A stretch of 10,905 nucleotides of DNA from an uncultured Erysipelotrichaceae bacterium (GCA_900314345.1 OMUX01000067.1:1-10905); one strand, 5' to 3'; positions 1 to 7,922 are shown, numbered from the stretch's first letter. A program made the numbers and translations. Notes: generated by a model not told the origin, from the letters alone.

Positions 1-25
1 CATTCTTCTTTGTCTTCTTCAGCAT
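1..25 (-). CDS. rplR: Large ribosomal subunit protein L18 (uL18), N-terminal fragment
   Basis: Only the first eight codons are in the window; they read M-L-K-K-T-K-K-N, the basic start typical of L18, which binds 5S rRNA together with L5. The ATG at 25-23 follows a Shine-Dalgarno sequence (GGAAGGAGAG) located in the short gap after the rplF stop. Identity rests on this basic N-terminus and on position: rplR follows rplF in the spc part of the operon in nearly all Bacillota. The gene runs off the left edge, so nothing can be said about the rest of the protein. Confidence 0.8.
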
Positions 26-43
26 ATTACTCTCTCCTTCCCA

Positions 44-592
44 TTACTTCTTGGCTGCAGCAGTCTTGCCTTCCTTGCGGCGGACATGCTCATCGCTGTA
101 GCGGATACCCTTTCCACCATACGGCTCAGGCTTTCTGTGAGCTCTGATTTCAGCTGCGAACTGACCGACTCTCTGCTTGTCAATTCCGGAGACAACCAGT
201 GTGTTGGCATCCTTTGCCTCAACCTTGACGTCAGACGGGATGTCCATCTCGATCTGGTGGGAATAGCCAAGACCCATGGTGAGCTTGTTTCCCTGGACTG
301 CAGCACGGTAACCAATACCGACAATCTGCAGTGTCTTGCTGAATTCCTTCTCAGTTCCCTCAATCATGCTAGCAATGAGAGCTCTGGTTGTCCCATGGAG
401 CTGCTTTGTGTGCTTCTCCTCATCGGGACGCTTGACGGTAACCTGTCCATCCTTGGCTTCAATCGTCATCAACGGAGAGAACTTCTTCGTGAGCGTGCCC
501 TTGGGACCCTTGACAGTCACCTCATTTCCCTCAGCGACTGTAACTTCGACGCCCTGGGGAATGGTAATCGCTTTATTACCGATACGTGACAT
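44..592 (-). CDS. rplF: Large ribosomal subunit protein L6 (uL6)
   Basis: This encodes a complete 182-residue L6, the usual length. L6 binds 23S rRNA near the sarcin-ricin loop and the base of the L7/L12 stalk and contributes to the factor-binding region. Recognisable features are the N-terminus MSRIGNKAI, the GPKG segment near residue 29, and the conserved C-terminal signature around residues 155-172 (PEPYGGKGIRYSDEHVRRKEG), which contacts rRNA. The last residues (KTAAAKK) are a basic tail. The ATG at 592 has an AAAGGA ribosome binding site six bases upstream. It lies between rpsH and rplR, as expected for the spc cluster, with a gap of 24 nt after rpsH, consistent with co-transcription. Confidence 0.98.
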   Translation of the reverse strand: MSRIGNKAITIPQGVEVTVAEGNEVTVKGPKGTLTKKFSPLMTIEAKDGQVTVKRPDEEKHTKQLHGTTRALIASMIEGTEKEFSKTLQIVGIGYRAAVQGNKLTMGLGYSHQIEMDIPSDVKVEAKDANTLVVSGIDKQRVGQFAAEIRAHRKPEPYGGKGIRYSDEHVRRKEGKTAAAKK

Positions 593-616
593 TTTCTATC
601 CTTTCCTGGTCGTTTA

Positions 617-1018
617 TTACCAAACGTAAGCGACAACTTCGCCGCCTGCGTGCTTCTTGCGTGCTTCCTTGTCGGTCATCATTCCCTGGGAAGTGGAGAT
701 GATCGCAATGCCCAGTCCGTTCAGAACGGAAGGAACAGCGTCCTGCTTAGCATAGACGCGCAGTCCCGGCTTGGAGATACGCTTGATGCCTGTGATTGCG
801 TTGCGCTTGTCTGCGCCGTACTTCAGTGTAACTGTGAGCTTCTTTTCGATGCCCTCACCGCTGACGGAATAGTTTGTGATGTAGCCCTCAGCCTTGAGGA
901 TGCGGGCGATCTCAACCTTAACCTTGGATACCGGAGCAACATCCACTGTATCCATGCGTGCCTGTGCTCCATTGCGGATCCTTGTGAGCATGTCGGCAAT
1001 CGGATCTGTCATATTCAT
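617..1018 (-). CDS. rpsH: Small ribosomal subunit protein S8 (uS8)
   Basis: A complete 133-residue S8, close to the 132 residues of Bacillus S8. S8 binds helix 21 of 16S rRNA and is an early central-domain assembly protein; in E. coli it also represses the spc operon by binding mRNA. The start [16 protein letters not shown] and the C-terminal block ending GGEVVAYVW (about residues 125-133) are family hallmarks; the preceding [13 protein letters not shown] matches the usual STS-x-G-x-hydrophobic-TD-x-EAR motif. An AAAGGAG site precedes the ATG. It is 20 nt downstream of rpsN. I see no obvious copy of the 16S-like S8 target in this gap, so autoregulation here is not supported by what I can read. 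Confidence 0.98.
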   Translation of the reverse strand: MNMTDPIADMLTRIRNGAQARMDTVDVAPVSKVKVEIARILKAEGYITNYSVSGEGIEKKLTVTLKYGADKRNAITGIKRISKPGLRVYAKQDAVPSVLNGLGIAIISTSQGMMTDKEARKKHAGGEVVAYVW

Positions 1019-1038
1019 ATTGAATGTTCTCCTTTCTC

Positions 1039-1224
1039 TTACCAGCTGGCCTTCTTAACGCCAGGGATCTGTCCCTGATATGCCAGTTCTCTGAAGCAGA
1101 TACGGCATACCTTGTACTTTCTCAGCACAGAGTGCGGACGACCGCAGCGCTGGCAGCGTGTGTACTCTCTTGTGGAATACTTGGCAGGACGAGCTGCCTT
1201 AACCTTGAGTGATGTCTTAGCCAT
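1039..1224 (-). CDS. rpsN: Small ribosomal subunit protein S14, zinc-binding short form (uS14, type Z)
   Basis: A 61-residue S14 of the short zinc-ribbon type, as in Bacillus RpsN1 (RpsNA) and unlike the roughly 100-residue zinc-free form. The four zinc ligands are visible as C24-x2-C27 and C40-x2-C43 (spacing C-x2-C-x12-C-x2-C). The C-terminal IPGVKKASW is the standard ending. S14 is a late assembly protein in the head of the 30S subunit, close to S3 and S10. The ribosome binding site AAGGAGG lies ten bases before the ATG and overlaps the last codons of rplE, whose stop is only 5 nt away, suggesting translational coupling. No zinc-free paralogue is in this window. Confidence 0.98.
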   Translation of the reverse strand: MAKTSLKVKAARPAKYSTREYTRCQRCGRPHSVLRKYKVCRICFRELAYQGQIPGVKKASW

Positions 1225-1229
1225 GTTAA

Positions 1230-1778
1230 TCAGCCCTCCTTCTTTTCAAACGGCATACCCAGCTGGGCAAGGAGCTCATAGGCTTCCTTGTTGGTCTTTG
1301 CTGTTGTGACGATGACAACATCCATACCTCTGACCTTGCTGACCTTGTCGAAGTTGATTTCCGGGAAGATCAGCTGTTCCTTGACGCCCAGTGTGTAGTT
1401 TCCGCGGCCATCGAATGCTGTGGAACTTACACCGTGGAAGTCACGGACACGCGGAAGGTCGATGTTGAACAGCTTGTCGAGGAACTCATACATCCTCTCG
1501 CCGCGCAGCGTAACCTTTGTGCCGATTGCCATGCCTTCACGGATCTTGAAGTTAGCGATGGACTTCTTAGCCTTTGTGATGACCGGCTTCTGACCGGCAA
1601 TCTGTGTCAGCTCAGCGACAGCTTCTTCAAGAGCCTTCGGATTGGCAACTGCATCGCCGACACCGAGGTTGATGACAACCTTTTCCAGCTTCGGGCACTC
1701 CATGACGGAAGTGTATCCGAATTCCTTCATCAGGGAAGGCTTTACGGTATTGTTGTACTTCTCTAAGAGACGGTTCAT
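1230..1778 (-). CDS. rplE: Large ribosomal subunit protein L5 (uL5)
   Basis: A complete 182-residue L5 (Bacillus form 179). L5 binds 5S rRNA in the central protuberance with L18 and contacts the P-site tRNA elbow. Diagnostic segments are MNRLLEKY at the start, [13 protein letters not shown] near residues 29-41, the [15 protein letters not shown] block around residues 68-82, and the central [10 protein letters not shown] segment (about residues 110-119). The start codon overlaps the rplX stop by one base (TAATG), so translation of the two genes is probably coupled by re-initiation. The length and all core segments are normal. Confidence 0.98.
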   Translation of the reverse strand: MNRLLEKYNNTVKPSLMKEFGYTSVMECPKLEKVVINLGVGDAVANPKALEEAVAELTQIAGQKPVITKAKKSIANFKIREGMAIGTKVTLRGERMYEFLDKLFNIDLPRVRDFHGVSSTAFDGRGNYTLGVKEQLIFPEINFDKVSKVRGMDVVIVTTAKTNKEAYELLAQLGMPFEKKEG

Positions 1779-2101
1779 TACTTCTTAGCCTCCTTGATTT
1801 CCTTGCCGGACTTCTTGTTGACACGGACCTTATTTCCCTTGTCATCCAGCTTCCAGCCAAGCTTGACTGCAGCCTTGGCCTTTTCATCATAGAATGCGAC
1901 GTTGGATGCATCGATCGGAGCCTCGTGCTCAACGATGCCTCCGTCCGGGTTAGCCTGTGTAGGCTTCTGGGACTTCTTGATCATGTTGACGCCTTCGACG
2001 ATGACCTTGTTGTTCTTCTTGTCGACGGCCTTGACCTCACCGATCGTTCCCTTGTAATGACCGCTGATGACCTTGACGGTATCACCTGTTTTGATCTTCA
2101 T
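1778..2101 (-). CDS. rplX: Large ribosomal subunit protein L24 (uL24)
   Basis: A 107-residue L24, an assembly initiator of the 50S subunit that binds domain I of 23S rRNA near the polypeptide exit. The N-terminal KOW motif is clear at about residues 3-30 ([21 protein letters not shown]), followed by the conserved [20 protein letters not shown] stretch near residues 38-57. The C-terminus is Lys-rich. The protein is a few residues longer than Bacillus L24 (103). It starts 12 nt after the rplN stop and its own stop shares a base with the rplE start. Confidence 0.97.
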   Translation of the reverse strand: MKIKTGDTVKVISGHYKGTIGEVKAVDKKNNKVIVEGVNMIKKSQKPTQANPDGGIVEHEAPIDASNVAFYDEKAKAAVKLGWKLDDKGNKVRVNKKSGKEIKEAKK

Positions 2102-2113
2102 CAGATGTCCTCC

Positions 2114-2482
2114 TTACAGTACTTCCGGAGCCAGGGATACGATCTTCATATAGCCCTTGTCACGGAGTTCTCTTGCGACCGGGCCGAAGATACGGGTACC
2201 AGCCGGTGTCTTGTCATCCTTGATGATGACTGCAGCGTTCTCATCGAACTTGATGTAGCTTCCGTTCTGACGCTTAACGCCATATACGGTACGGACGATG
2301 ACAGCCTTGACAACCTGTCCATCCTTGACGGTTCCGTCAGGAATGGCGCTCTTGACTGCACATACGACAACATCACCGATCGTTGCGCTCTTGCGCTTGG
2401 ATCCGCCTAAGCAGCGGATGACCAGAAGTTCCTTGGCACCGGTGTTGTCAGCGACCTTCAATCTGCTTTCGTTCTGAATCAT
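2114..2482 (-). CDS. rplN: Large ribosomal subunit protein L14 (uL14)
   Basis: A 122-residue L14, exactly the usual length. L14 sits at the subunit interface, contacts L19 and takes part in bridge B5/B8 to 16S rRNA; it is also the binding site of the silencing factor RsfS. The start ([19 protein letters not shown]), the [10 protein letters not shown] block and the ending [10 protein letters not shown] are all canonical. A good GGAGGA ribosome binding site precedes the ATG, lying in the 18-nt gap after rpsQ. Nothing unusual is seen. Confidence 0.98.
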   Translation of the reverse strand: MIQNESRLKVADNTGAKELLVIRCLGGSKRKSATIGDVVVCAVKSAIPDGTVKDGQVVKAVIVRTVYGVKRQNGSYIKFDENAAVIIKDDKTPAGTRIFGPVARELRDKGYMKIVSLAPEVL

Positions 2483-2500
2483 GCTATCTCCTCCTGTGCC

Positions 2501-2767
2501 TTAAAGAATGACTGCCTTCTCAACGACACGGACGAGTCTGAAGTGCTTGTCCTTGGAAAGCGGACGAGTCTCCATGACTTCAACGGTATCACCAACATGT
2601 GCCTCGTTGTTCTCATCATGTGCCTTGAACTTGGTTGTGTACTTTACGTGTCTTCCGTAAAGCGGATGGCTCTTGGATGTATCGATCTCAACGACGATGG
2701 TCTTGTCCATCTTGTCAGACACGACGACGCCGCGCAGAACCTTACGGTTATTTCTCTCCATCTTCAT
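2501..2767 (-). CDS. rpsQ: Small ribosomal subunit protein S17 (uS17)
   Basis: An 88-residue S17 with an OB fold that binds the 5' domain of 16S rRNA early in 30S assembly. Typical elements are [18 protein letters not shown] (about residues 9-26), the [19 protein letters not shown] segment (residues 34-52) and the [21 protein letters not shown] block (residues 59-79). The ATG is preceded by AAAAGGAGG, spanning the 9-nt gap and the end of rpmC. Length is normal (Bacillus 87). Confidence 0.98.
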   Translation of the reverse strand: MKMERNNRKVLRGVVVSDKMDKTIVVEIDTSKSHPLYGRHVKYTTKFKAHDENNEAHVGDTVEVMETRPLSKDKHFRLVRVVEKAVIL

Positions 2768-2776
2768 GGCCTCCTT

Positions 2777-2980
2777 TTACTGTGCATCCTTGGCGTTTGC
2801 ACGCTCGGTCTGCACGGTCTTGATTCTAGCGATGGTCTTCTTGATGTCCCGCATTCTTGCCGGATTCTCAAGAGATCCTGTAGCCTGGGCAAAGCGCAGG
2901 TTGTAGAGCTCTTCCTTCAGGGAAACAACTTCCTTGGAGAGCTCTTCATTGCTCATATCCCTGATTTCCTTAACGTTCAT
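2777..2980 (-). CDS. rpmC: Large ribosomal subunit protein L29 (uL29)
   Basis: A 67-residue L29, a two-helix protein near the polypeptide exit tunnel that helps dock trigger factor and the signal recognition particle through its neighbour L23. The pattern MNVKEIRDMSNEEL, then LYNLRFAQATGSLENPARM (about residues 26-44) and a basic IKKTIARIKTV helix is characteristic. It begins one base after the rplP stop (TGA-G-ATG), so it is probably translated by coupling. Confidence 0.97.
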   Translation of the reverse strand: MNVKEIRDMSNEELSKEVVSLKEELYNLRFAQATGSLENPARMRDIKKTIARIKTVQTERANAKDAQ

Positions 2981-2981
2981 C

Positions 2982-3398
2982 TCACTTAGCCTCTGCTTTC
3001 TTTACAAAGCGTGTCTTTACGCAGAGCTTGTTCGCGCCAAGTCTGAGAGCTTCGCGGGCGGTTGCTTCATCAACACCGTCGACCTCGAAGAGGATTCTCC
3101 CTGCCTGTACGACTGCTACCCAGTGGTCCGGAGCACCTTTACCGGAACCCATACGTACTTCCAGCGGCTTCTTCGTCTTGGAGAGCTGCGGGAATACTCT
3201 GCACCAAACCTTACCGCCACGATCCATGTAACGTGTCATGGCAACACGTGCAGCTTCCAGCTGGTTGCTGCTGATGTAGGAACCCTCATCTGCTACAAGT
3301 CCGTAGCTGCCGAATGCAAGCTCGCGGCCTGCCTTGGCACGTCCTTCGTAGCTCAGACGATGAGGTCTTCTCCACTTGACTCTGTTAGGCATCAACAT
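2982..3398 (-). CDS. rplP: Large ribosomal subunit protein L16 (uL16)
   Basis: A 138-residue L16, which is required for A-site architecture and late 50S assembly. It begins [14 protein letters not shown], matching the usual MLLPKRVKYRR start, and holds the family signatures ARVAMTRYM (about residues 50-58), RGGKVW (60-65) and the loop [14 protein letters not shown] (about residues 77-90) that reaches toward the peptidyl transferase centre. The Bacillus protein is 144 residues; here the C-terminal tail is slightly shorter. It lies 2 nt after rpsC and 1 nt before rpmC, an extremely compact arrangement. Confidence 0.98.
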   Translation of the reverse strand: MLMPNRVKWRRPHRLSYEGRAKAGRELAFGSYGLVADEGSYISSNQLEAARVAMTRYMDRGGKVWCRVFPQLSKTKKPLEVRMGSGKGAPDHWVAVVQAGRILFEVDGVDEATAREALRLGANKLCVKTRFVKKAEAK

Positions 3399-3400
3399 AA

Positions 3401-4252
3401 TTACTTGTTACCTCCTTCAGCGGCGGGCTGAGCAGCCGGAGCAGCCTGTGTTCTTGCTGCACCCTGTGCGCCATTGCCGTTGCGGCGGTCAAATCTTCTT
3501 CCGCCACGGTTTCCGTTGCGGCCGTTTCTGCGGTCTCTCATCGGACGTTCCGGAGCCTTCGGTTCTTCAACCATCTTGCCCGGATCAACCTCACCACGGC
3601 AGATCCAGACCTTGACGCCCAGCTTGCCGTATGTGGTGTGTGCTTCGTCACATGCATAGTCGATATCAGATCTCAGTGTATGCAGCGGAACGACACCCTG
3701 GGAATATCCTTCGTTACGGGCAATTTCTGCACCGCCCAGACGACCGGAGCAGAGTGTCTTGATTCCCTTTGCGCCGGACCTCATGGTCTGCTGGATTGCC
3801 TTCTTCTGTGCAATACGGAAGGACTGACGTGCCTCCAGCTGTTCGCAGATCTTGCGGGCAACCAGATGAGCATCCAGATCAGGGTTGGCTACCTGAACAT
3901 AATCAACCTTGACGTTCTTGCCGTTTGTCAGCTTGATCAGATCCTTGCGGAGCAGATCAGCCTTGTCAGCCTGAATGGCATTGCCATCCTTGTCCTTCTT
4001 GCCTGTGTCTGTCTTGCCAAGTGCAGCACCCGGACGTGCGCAGCGGATCTGGACCTTGACATCCTTTGTGCCTGTGCGCTCGATCTCAACGCGGGAAATA
4101 TATGCATCCTTGAGCTTCTTGGCAAGGAACTCTCTGATCCTGACATCTTCGTTCAGAAGATCTCCGAAATCAGCCTTGTCAGCATACCATCTGGAATCCC
4201 AGTCACGGATGACGCCGACACGCATTCCGATCGGACTTACTTTCTGTCCCAT
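3401..4252 (-). CDS. rpsC: Small ribosomal subunit protein S3 (uS3), with KH-loop insertion and extended Arg/Gly-rich tail
   Basis: S3 forms part of the mRNA entry channel and the helicase site of the 30S head. The start [18 protein letters not shown] and the C-terminal domain (GVKTL-like [17 protein letters not shown] at 163-179, [13 protein letters not shown] at 188-200, [12 protein letters not shown] at 206-217) are canonical. Two features are not. First, the type-II KH domain normally has a GKGG/GKKG loop after RPG-x-x-(I/L); here it reads G79-K80-T81-D82 and is followed by roughly 13 extra polar residues before the LRK helix. Second, the protein is 283 residues against 218 in Bacillus; residues about 229-283 form a low-complexity tail rich in Arg, Asn, Gly, then Ala and Pro. 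Flanking reading frame and homology are continuous, so a frameshift is unlikely. It is 18 nt after rplV and 2 nt before rplP. Confidence 0.97.
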   Translation of the reverse strand: MGQKVSPIGMRVGVIRDWDSRWYADKADFGDLLNEDVRIREFLAKKLKDAYISRVEIERTGTKDVKVQIRCARPGAALGKTDTGKKDKDGNAIQADKADLLRKDLIKLTNGKNVKVDYVQVANPDLDAHLVARKICEQLEARQSFRIAQKKAIQQTMRSGAKGIKTLCSGRLGGAEIARNEGYSQGVVPLHTLRSDIDYACDEAHTTYGKLGVKVWICRGEVDPGKMVEEPKAPERPMRDRRNGRNGNRGGRRFDRRNGNGAQGAARTQAAPAAQPAAEGGNK

Positions 4253-4270
4253 ATCTGTGATCTTCCTCCC

Positions 4271-4606
4271 TTATCTCTCATCTGAAACCACAACTGTGAT
4301 GTGGCTTGTTCTCTTCAGAATCTGTGAAGCGTTGCCCTTTGCCCTCGGCATGAATCTCTTCATGACGATGCCTTCATCTGCATAGCATTCCTTGATATAC
4401 AGATCTGCACGGTTCATCGAATTGTTGTGCTCAGCATTGGCAGCAGCGGACTTAACGACCTTGCTGACCTGACGAGCAGCTTCATTCGGTGTGAACTGCA
4501 GGATTGCGAGTGCTTCATCAACACTCTTGCCTCTTACCAGGTCCAGTGCCAGACGCGCCTTGCGGGGTGTGACACGAACTGTCTTTGCAGTTGCTCTTAC
4601 ATCCAT
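4271..4606 (-). CDS. rplV: Large ribosomal subunit protein L22 (uL22)
   Basis: A 111-residue L22, normal length. L22 lines the nascent-peptide exit tunnel with L4 and interacts with all 23S rRNA domains. The globular core includes [20 protein letters not shown] (about residues 10-29) and [10 protein letters not shown] (53-62). The extended beta-hairpin that reaches into the tunnel constriction is at about residues 81-102 (core [12 protein letters not shown] and RTSHI). An AAGGAGGAGAC-type ribosome binding site precedes the ATG, in the 15-nt gap after rpsS. Confidence 0.98.
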   Translation of the reverse strand: MDVRATAKTVRVTPRKARLALDLVRGKSVDEALAILQFTPNEAARQVSKVVKSAAANAEHNNSMNRADLYIKECYADEGIVMKRFMPRAKGNASQILKRTSHITVVVSDER

Positions 4607-4621
4607 GTTCCTGTCTCCTCC

Positions 4622-4936
4622 TTACGCCTTCTTATCAGCAGCCGGTCCGGTTGCTGCAGCAGCAGTGCTCTGTGCCTTGCTGTCGCCATGGCCGCCGAAC
4701 TTGCGGGTCTGAACGAACTCGCCCAGCTTGTGTCCGACCATATCCTCGGTTACATACACCGGAACATGTTCCTTGCCGTTATGTACCGCGAATGTGTGCT
4801 CCACGAAGCTCGGATAAATAACTGAACGGCGAGACCATGTCTTAATGACTTCTTTTTTGCCTGCCTTGTTCTGTGCTTCAACCTTCTTCATCAGGCTTTC
4901 ATCACAGAAGGGGCCCTTCTTGAGACTTCTTGACAT
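4622..4936 (-). CDS. rpsS: Small ribosomal subunit protein S19 (uS19) with Ala-rich tail
   Basis: S19 sits in the head of the 30S subunit, pairs with S13 and touches the A-site finger bridge. The core is standard: [45 protein letters not shown] central segment (residues 32-57), and [17 protein letters not shown] near residues 68-84. The protein is 104 residues against about 92 in most bacteria; the extra dozen or so residues (about 88-104) are Ala-rich with a final DKKA. It follows rplB by 19 nt, with an AAAGGAGAAAAG ribosome binding site. Confidence 0.98.
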   Translation of the reverse strand: MSRSLKKGPFCDESLMKKVEAQNKAGKKEVIKTWSRRSVIYPSFVEHTFAVHNGKEHVPVYVTEDMVGHKLGEFVQTRKFGGHGDSKAQSTAAAATGPAADKKA

Positions 4937-4955
4937 TTTCCTTTTCTCCTTTCAA

Positions 4956-5789
4956 TTACTTACCGTTGCGGCGTGTCATGATCAGGGCGTTGCTGGCCTT
5001 CTTGTGCTTTCTGGTCTTGACACCCATAGCCTTCTTGCCCCAAGGGGTCATAGGAGACTTGCGTCCTACAGGAGCCTTTCCTTCACCACCACCATGAGGG
5101 TGATCGACAGGGTTCATGACAGAACCACGGACTGTCGGACGGATGCCCATCCATCTGGAACGTCCAGCCTTGCCGAGGTTGACCAGGTTCCAGTCAGCGT
5201 TGCCGACGATACCAACGGTAGCACGGCAGTTGCTGAGAACCTTGCGGATCTCACCGGAAGACAGACGCAATGTGCAGTACGGACCATCGAAGCCGAGGAT
5301 CTGTGCGCTGCAGCCTGCAGCTCTTGCCATCTGGCCGCCCTTTCCAGGGAACAGTTCGACACAGTGGACGAATGTACCTTCAGGAATGGACTTGAGCTCC
5401 ATGGCATTGCCGACCTTGATATCGACAGCCTGTCCGGAGATGATCTTCGTTCCAACAGCGAGCTGCTGCGGAGCGATGATGTAGCGCTTCTCACCGTCTG
5501 CGTAATTGATCAGAGCGATGTCTGCGTTTCTGTTCGGATCGTACTCAATGGCAGCGACTGTACCTTCGATGCCATCCTTGTTTCTCTTGAAGTCGACGAT
5601 TCTGTACTTCTGCTTGACGCCGCCGCCCTGGTGGCGTGTTGTGATGCGGCCTGTGTTGCCGCGTCCACCCTTGCTCTTCTTGGGAGCCAGCAGGCTCTTT
5701 TCAGGAGTGGACTTTGTGATCCTGTCGCTGGACAGCGTGCTCATGTTGCGGCGGCCGTTCGTTACAGGACTGTACTTAATGATTGCCAT
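4956..5789 (-). CDS. rplB: Large ribosomal subunit protein L2 (uL2)
   Basis: L2 is a primary 23S rRNA binder needed for subunit association and peptidyl transferase assembly. I place the start at the ATG at 5789 ([15 protein letters not shown]), giving 277 residues as in Bacillus. An in-frame ATG seven codons upstream would add the odd peptide MRKEKRK, but that stretch is really the purine-rich ribosome binding region (AAAGGAAAAAAGGAAA). Visible signatures are [11 protein letters not shown] near residues 47-57, the central RNA-binding domain, and [12 protein letters not shown] (about residues 226-237) containing the conserved His pair near the catalytic centre. The basic C-terminus [19 protein letters not shown] is normal. 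The gap back to rplW (about 68 nt) is the largest inside the operon. Confidence 0.97.
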   Translation of the reverse strand: MAIIKYSPVTNGRRNMSTLSSDRITKSTPEKSLLAPKKSKGGRGNTGRITTRHQGGGVKQKYRIVDFKRNKDGIEGTVAAIEYDPNRNADIALINYADGEKRYIIAPQQLAVGTKIISGQAVDIKVGNAMELKSIPEGTFVHCVELFPGKGGQMARAAGCSAQILGFDGPYCTLRLSSGEIRKVLSNCRATVGIVGNADWNLVNLGKAGRSRWMGIRPTVRGSVMNPVDHPHGGGEGKAPVGRKSPMTPWGKKAMGVKTRKHKKASNALIMTRRNGK

Positions 5790-5857
5790 TTTCCTTTTTT
5801 CCTTTCGCATTTATCCGGAGATAGCGAATTTCCTCCGATAGTTGAATCCAAGAATTC

Positions 5858-6145
5858 TCAGTTCTCACCGAAGAGCTTGATATCCTGGCCCTCCGGGAGC
5901 TTGACAATCGCCTTTCTCACGGCGTTTGTCTTGCCGGCATATCTGCCGACTCTCTTATCCTTCGGGCGGACATTGACGATGTTCACCTTCAGGGGCTTGA
6001 TGCCGTAGATCTCCTTGACAGCCTCAGCGACTGCAGTCTTGTTGGCATCCTTGCTTACTTCGAATGTGATCTTGTTGTCCTCGTCATTGAGCCTCATGGA
6101 CTTTTCAGTGACGATCGGACGGATGATGATATCGCGAGCAGCCAT
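5858..6145 (-). CDS. rplW: Large ribosomal subunit protein L23 (uL23)
   Basis: A 95-residue L23, usual length. It lies at the exit of the peptide tunnel and is the docking site for trigger factor and SRP. The segments [15 protein letters not shown] (residues 5-19), [22 protein letters not shown] (about 28-49) and the loop with [19 protein letters not shown] (55-73) are family-typical. Its ATG overlaps the rplD stop by one base (TAATG), implying translational coupling. Downstream comes the largest intra-operon gap. Confidence 0.97.
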   Translation of the reverse strand: MAARDIIIRPIVTEKSMRLNDEDNKITFEVSKDANKTAVAEAVKEIYGIKPLKVNIVNVRPKDKRVGRYAGKTNAVRKAIVKLPEGQDIKLFGEN

Positions 6146-6774
6146 TATGCAAGTACCTCCCCGGCAGTCTCAGCAGCCTTCTCTGTGAAGACCAGCTTGT
6201 CTGCGTTGACAATGTCATAGACATTCAGTTCATTGACTGTGACCAGCTGTACGTTCGGAAGGTTCCTCATGGATACATATGCATTCTCGGAATCTTCGCC
6301 TGCATCTGTAACGAACAGTGTCTTGCGGTCGAAGTTGAATGCCTTGAGCAGAGCGACAGCGTTCTTTGTCTTGATGGACTCGAAGCTGAGGTTCTCAATG
6401 ACATTCATGTTGTTCTCAGCCAGCTTCTCGGACAGAGCGGATCTCAGAGCAAGTTTTCTGACCTTGCGGTTCAGCTTGAAGCCATACTTGCGCGGATGAG
6501 GTCCGAAGGCGATGGCACCGCCTCTCCACTGTGTAGCACGTGTGGAACCCTGACGGGCACGGCCTGTTCCCTTCTGCTTGAACGGCTTCTTTCCTGTTCC
6601 GGAAACGAATGCTCTTGTCTTTGTGCTGTGTGTTCCCTGTCTCAGACCAGCCTGGTAGCAGAGAACTGCATCGTAAATTGCCTGCTGGTTCGGTTCAATT
6701 CCGAATACAGCATCGGAGAGCTCAACGGACTTAACGACCTTGGCTTCCTGGTTATAAACATCAATCTTTGCCAT
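6145..6774 (-). CDS. rplD: Large ribosomal subunit protein L4 (uL4)
   Basis: A 209-residue L4 (207 in Bacillus). L4 and L22 form the constriction of the exit tunnel. The long tunnel-facing loop is recognisable at about residues 47-98, with [16 protein letters not shown] and [12 protein letters not shown] inside it. The rest, including the C-terminal [17 protein letters not shown] segment, matches the family. In E. coli L4 also represses the S10 operon through the mRNA leader; I cannot see the E. coli leader structure here, and that mechanism is not general in Bacillota. The gene starts 15 nt after rplC and ends in a TAATG overlap with rplW. Confidence 0.98.
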   Translation of the reverse strand: MAKIDVYNQEAKVVKSVELSDAVFGIEPNQQAIYDAVLCYQAGLRQGTHSTKTRAFVSGTGKKPFKQKGTGRARQGSTRATQWRGGAIAFGPHPRKYGFKLNRKVRKLALRSALSEKLAENNMNVIENLSFESIKTKNAVALLKAFNFDRKTLFVTDAGEDSENAYVSMRNLPNVQLVTVNELNVYDIVNADKLVFTEKAAETAGEVLA

Positions 6775-6789
6775 TCTTGAAGCTCCTCC

Positions 6790-7587
6790 TTACTTCTTGC
6801 GGGCTGCGGAAGCTGCCTTCTTCTTGGCCTCTTCAATTGCAGCCTTGGCCTTTTCAGCCTCAGCGAGCTCCTCGTTGATTGCAGCTTCAACCTTGTTGAG
6901 CTCATCCTTGACGGAACCACCTTCATAGGAGATGAGTTCCTCTGTCTTGACCTTCTTGACAGGCTTGACAGTTGTCTTGATCACTACGAATCCTCTGCGC
7001 GGTCCAGGTACATTGCCCTTGACGAGAATGTATCCTTCCTCAGCATCAGCCTTAACGACTGTGAGGTTCTGGTTTGTTGTTGTGTATCCGCCTTCCTGAC
7101 CAGGCATCGGTGCACCCTTGTTTACCACACCGTTGTTACGGCCGTTGGTAGCCAGGGAACCTACATGTCTGTGATGGCCGGAACCATGGGACTTCGGTCC
7201 GATCTTTCCGTTGTTGCGGACGATGACACCGTTGTATCCCTTGCCCTTGGAAATACCGGTAACGTCAACGACGTCGCCTGCCTCGAACAGGTCAGCCTTT
7301 ACTTCAGCGCCAACCTCGAGTCCGAACATCTCATCAGCCTTGAGCTCATGGATGAACTTCTTCGGAGCTGTGTTAGCCTTCTTTGCATGACCGATGGCTG
7401 CCTTGGAAGCTCTCTGCTCCTTGACATCCTGGTAACCGAGCTGGACAGCTTCGTATCCATCGGTTTCATTTGTCTTCTTCTGCAGTACGACATTCGGATT
7501 CACTTCGATGACAGTAACCGGAATCAGTGTTCCATCAACGGTGAATACCTGGGTCATACCCAGCTTGCGTCCTAAGATACCCTTCAT
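6790..7587 (-). CDS. rplC: Large ribosomal subunit protein L3 (uL3) with long charged C-terminal tail
   Basis: L3 initiates 50S assembly and sends a loop to the peptidyl transferase centre. The start MKGILGRKLGMTQVF and the segments VVDVTGISKGKGYNG (about 106-120), GPKSHGSGHHRHVGS (130-144) and GNVPGPRRGFVVIKT (191-205) identify it. A Gln (residue 164) in MPGQEGG lies where E. coli L3 has its PrmB-methylated Gln. The protein is 265 residues against 209 in Bacillus: residues about 211-265 are an extra tail rich in Glu, Ala and Lys that looks helical, probably a single helix or coiled coil, ending SAARKK. The PTC loop also deviates (HRHVGS instead of the common HRRPGS). It begins 23 nt after rpsJ. 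Confidence 0.97.
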   Translation of the reverse strand: MKGILGRKLGMTQVFTVDGTLIPVTVIEVNPNVVLQKKTNETDGYEAVQLGYQDVKEQRASKAAIGHAKKANTAPKKFIHELKADEMFGLEVGAEVKADLFEAGDVVDVTGISKGKGYNGVIVRNNGKIGPKSHGSGHHRHVGSLATNGRNNGVVNKGAPMPGQEGGYTTTNQNLTVVKADAEEGYILVKGNVPGPRRGFVVIKTTVKPVKKVKTEELISYEGGSVKDELNKVEAAINEELAEAEKAKAAIEEAKKKAASAARKK

Positions 7588-7610
7588 TTAATATCACCCG
7601 ATTCCTTTCC

Positions 7611-7922
7611 TTAAAGCTTGATCTCGATGTTCACTCCGCTCGGAAGATCCAGTCTTGTGAGAGCGTCCATCGTCTCAGCGGTCGGACCGATGATCTCAAT
7701 CAGTCTCTTGTGCGTACGGATTTCGAACTGTTCACGGGAATCCTTGTACTTGTGAACTGCTCTCAGTACGGTAACCACTTCTCTGTCGGTCGGCAGCGGA
7801 ACCGGTCCAACGACCTTCTTCGCGCCGCGGCTGTCAGCTGTCTCTACAATCTTCTTGCAGGCAGCGTCCAGACTTCTGTTCTCGTAAGCCTTCAGACGAA
7901 TTCTTACAGAATTTTTTGCCAT
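7611..7922 (-). CDS. rpsJ: Small ribosomal subunit protein S10 (uS10), first gene of the operon
   Basis: A 103-residue S10, a 30S head protein that doubles as NusE in transcription antitermination and transcription-translation coupling. I choose the ATG at 7922 ([16 protein letters not shown]) because it follows a strong GGAGGAAAATTTC ribosome binding region and gives the standard S10 length. The open frame continues 36 codons further upstream (to an ATG at 8030), but that stretch is the mRNA leader and has no ribosome binding site. The signatures [13 protein letters not shown] (about 37-49), [14 protein letters not shown] (62-75) and [11 protein letters not shown] (93-103) are canonical. It is the promoter-proximal gene; the promoter is at 8051-8079. 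Confidence 0.98.
   Translation of the reverse strand: MAKNSVRIRLKAYENRSLDAACKKIVETADSRGAKKVVGPVPLPTDREVVTVLRAVHKYKDSREQFEIRTHKRLIEIIGPTAETMDALTRLDLPSGVNIEIKL

Noticed and set aside
3401..3568. S3 tail as the product of a frameshift
   Set aside because: The frame runs without a break from the conserved S3 core, ends 2 nt before rplP as expected for this compact operon, and the Arg/Gly/Ala composition is typical of a genuine disordered tail.
3638..4285. Plus-strand open frame (215 codons) antisense to rpsC
   Set aside because: Lies entirely opposite the conserved S3 gene, rich in Cys/Leu as expected from a complement frame, without a start signal.
5790..5810. Seven-residue N-terminal extension of L2 (MRKEKRK)
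   Set aside because: The codons coincide with the purine-rich ribosome binding region of rplB, and L2 proteins begin at MAI(K/I).
4845..6008. Long plus-strand open frame (387 codons) antisense to rplB, rpsS and rplW
   Set aside because: It is a shadow of conserved ribosomal genes; no ribosome binding site, no recognisable domain, and its length follows from the codon bias of the opposite strand.
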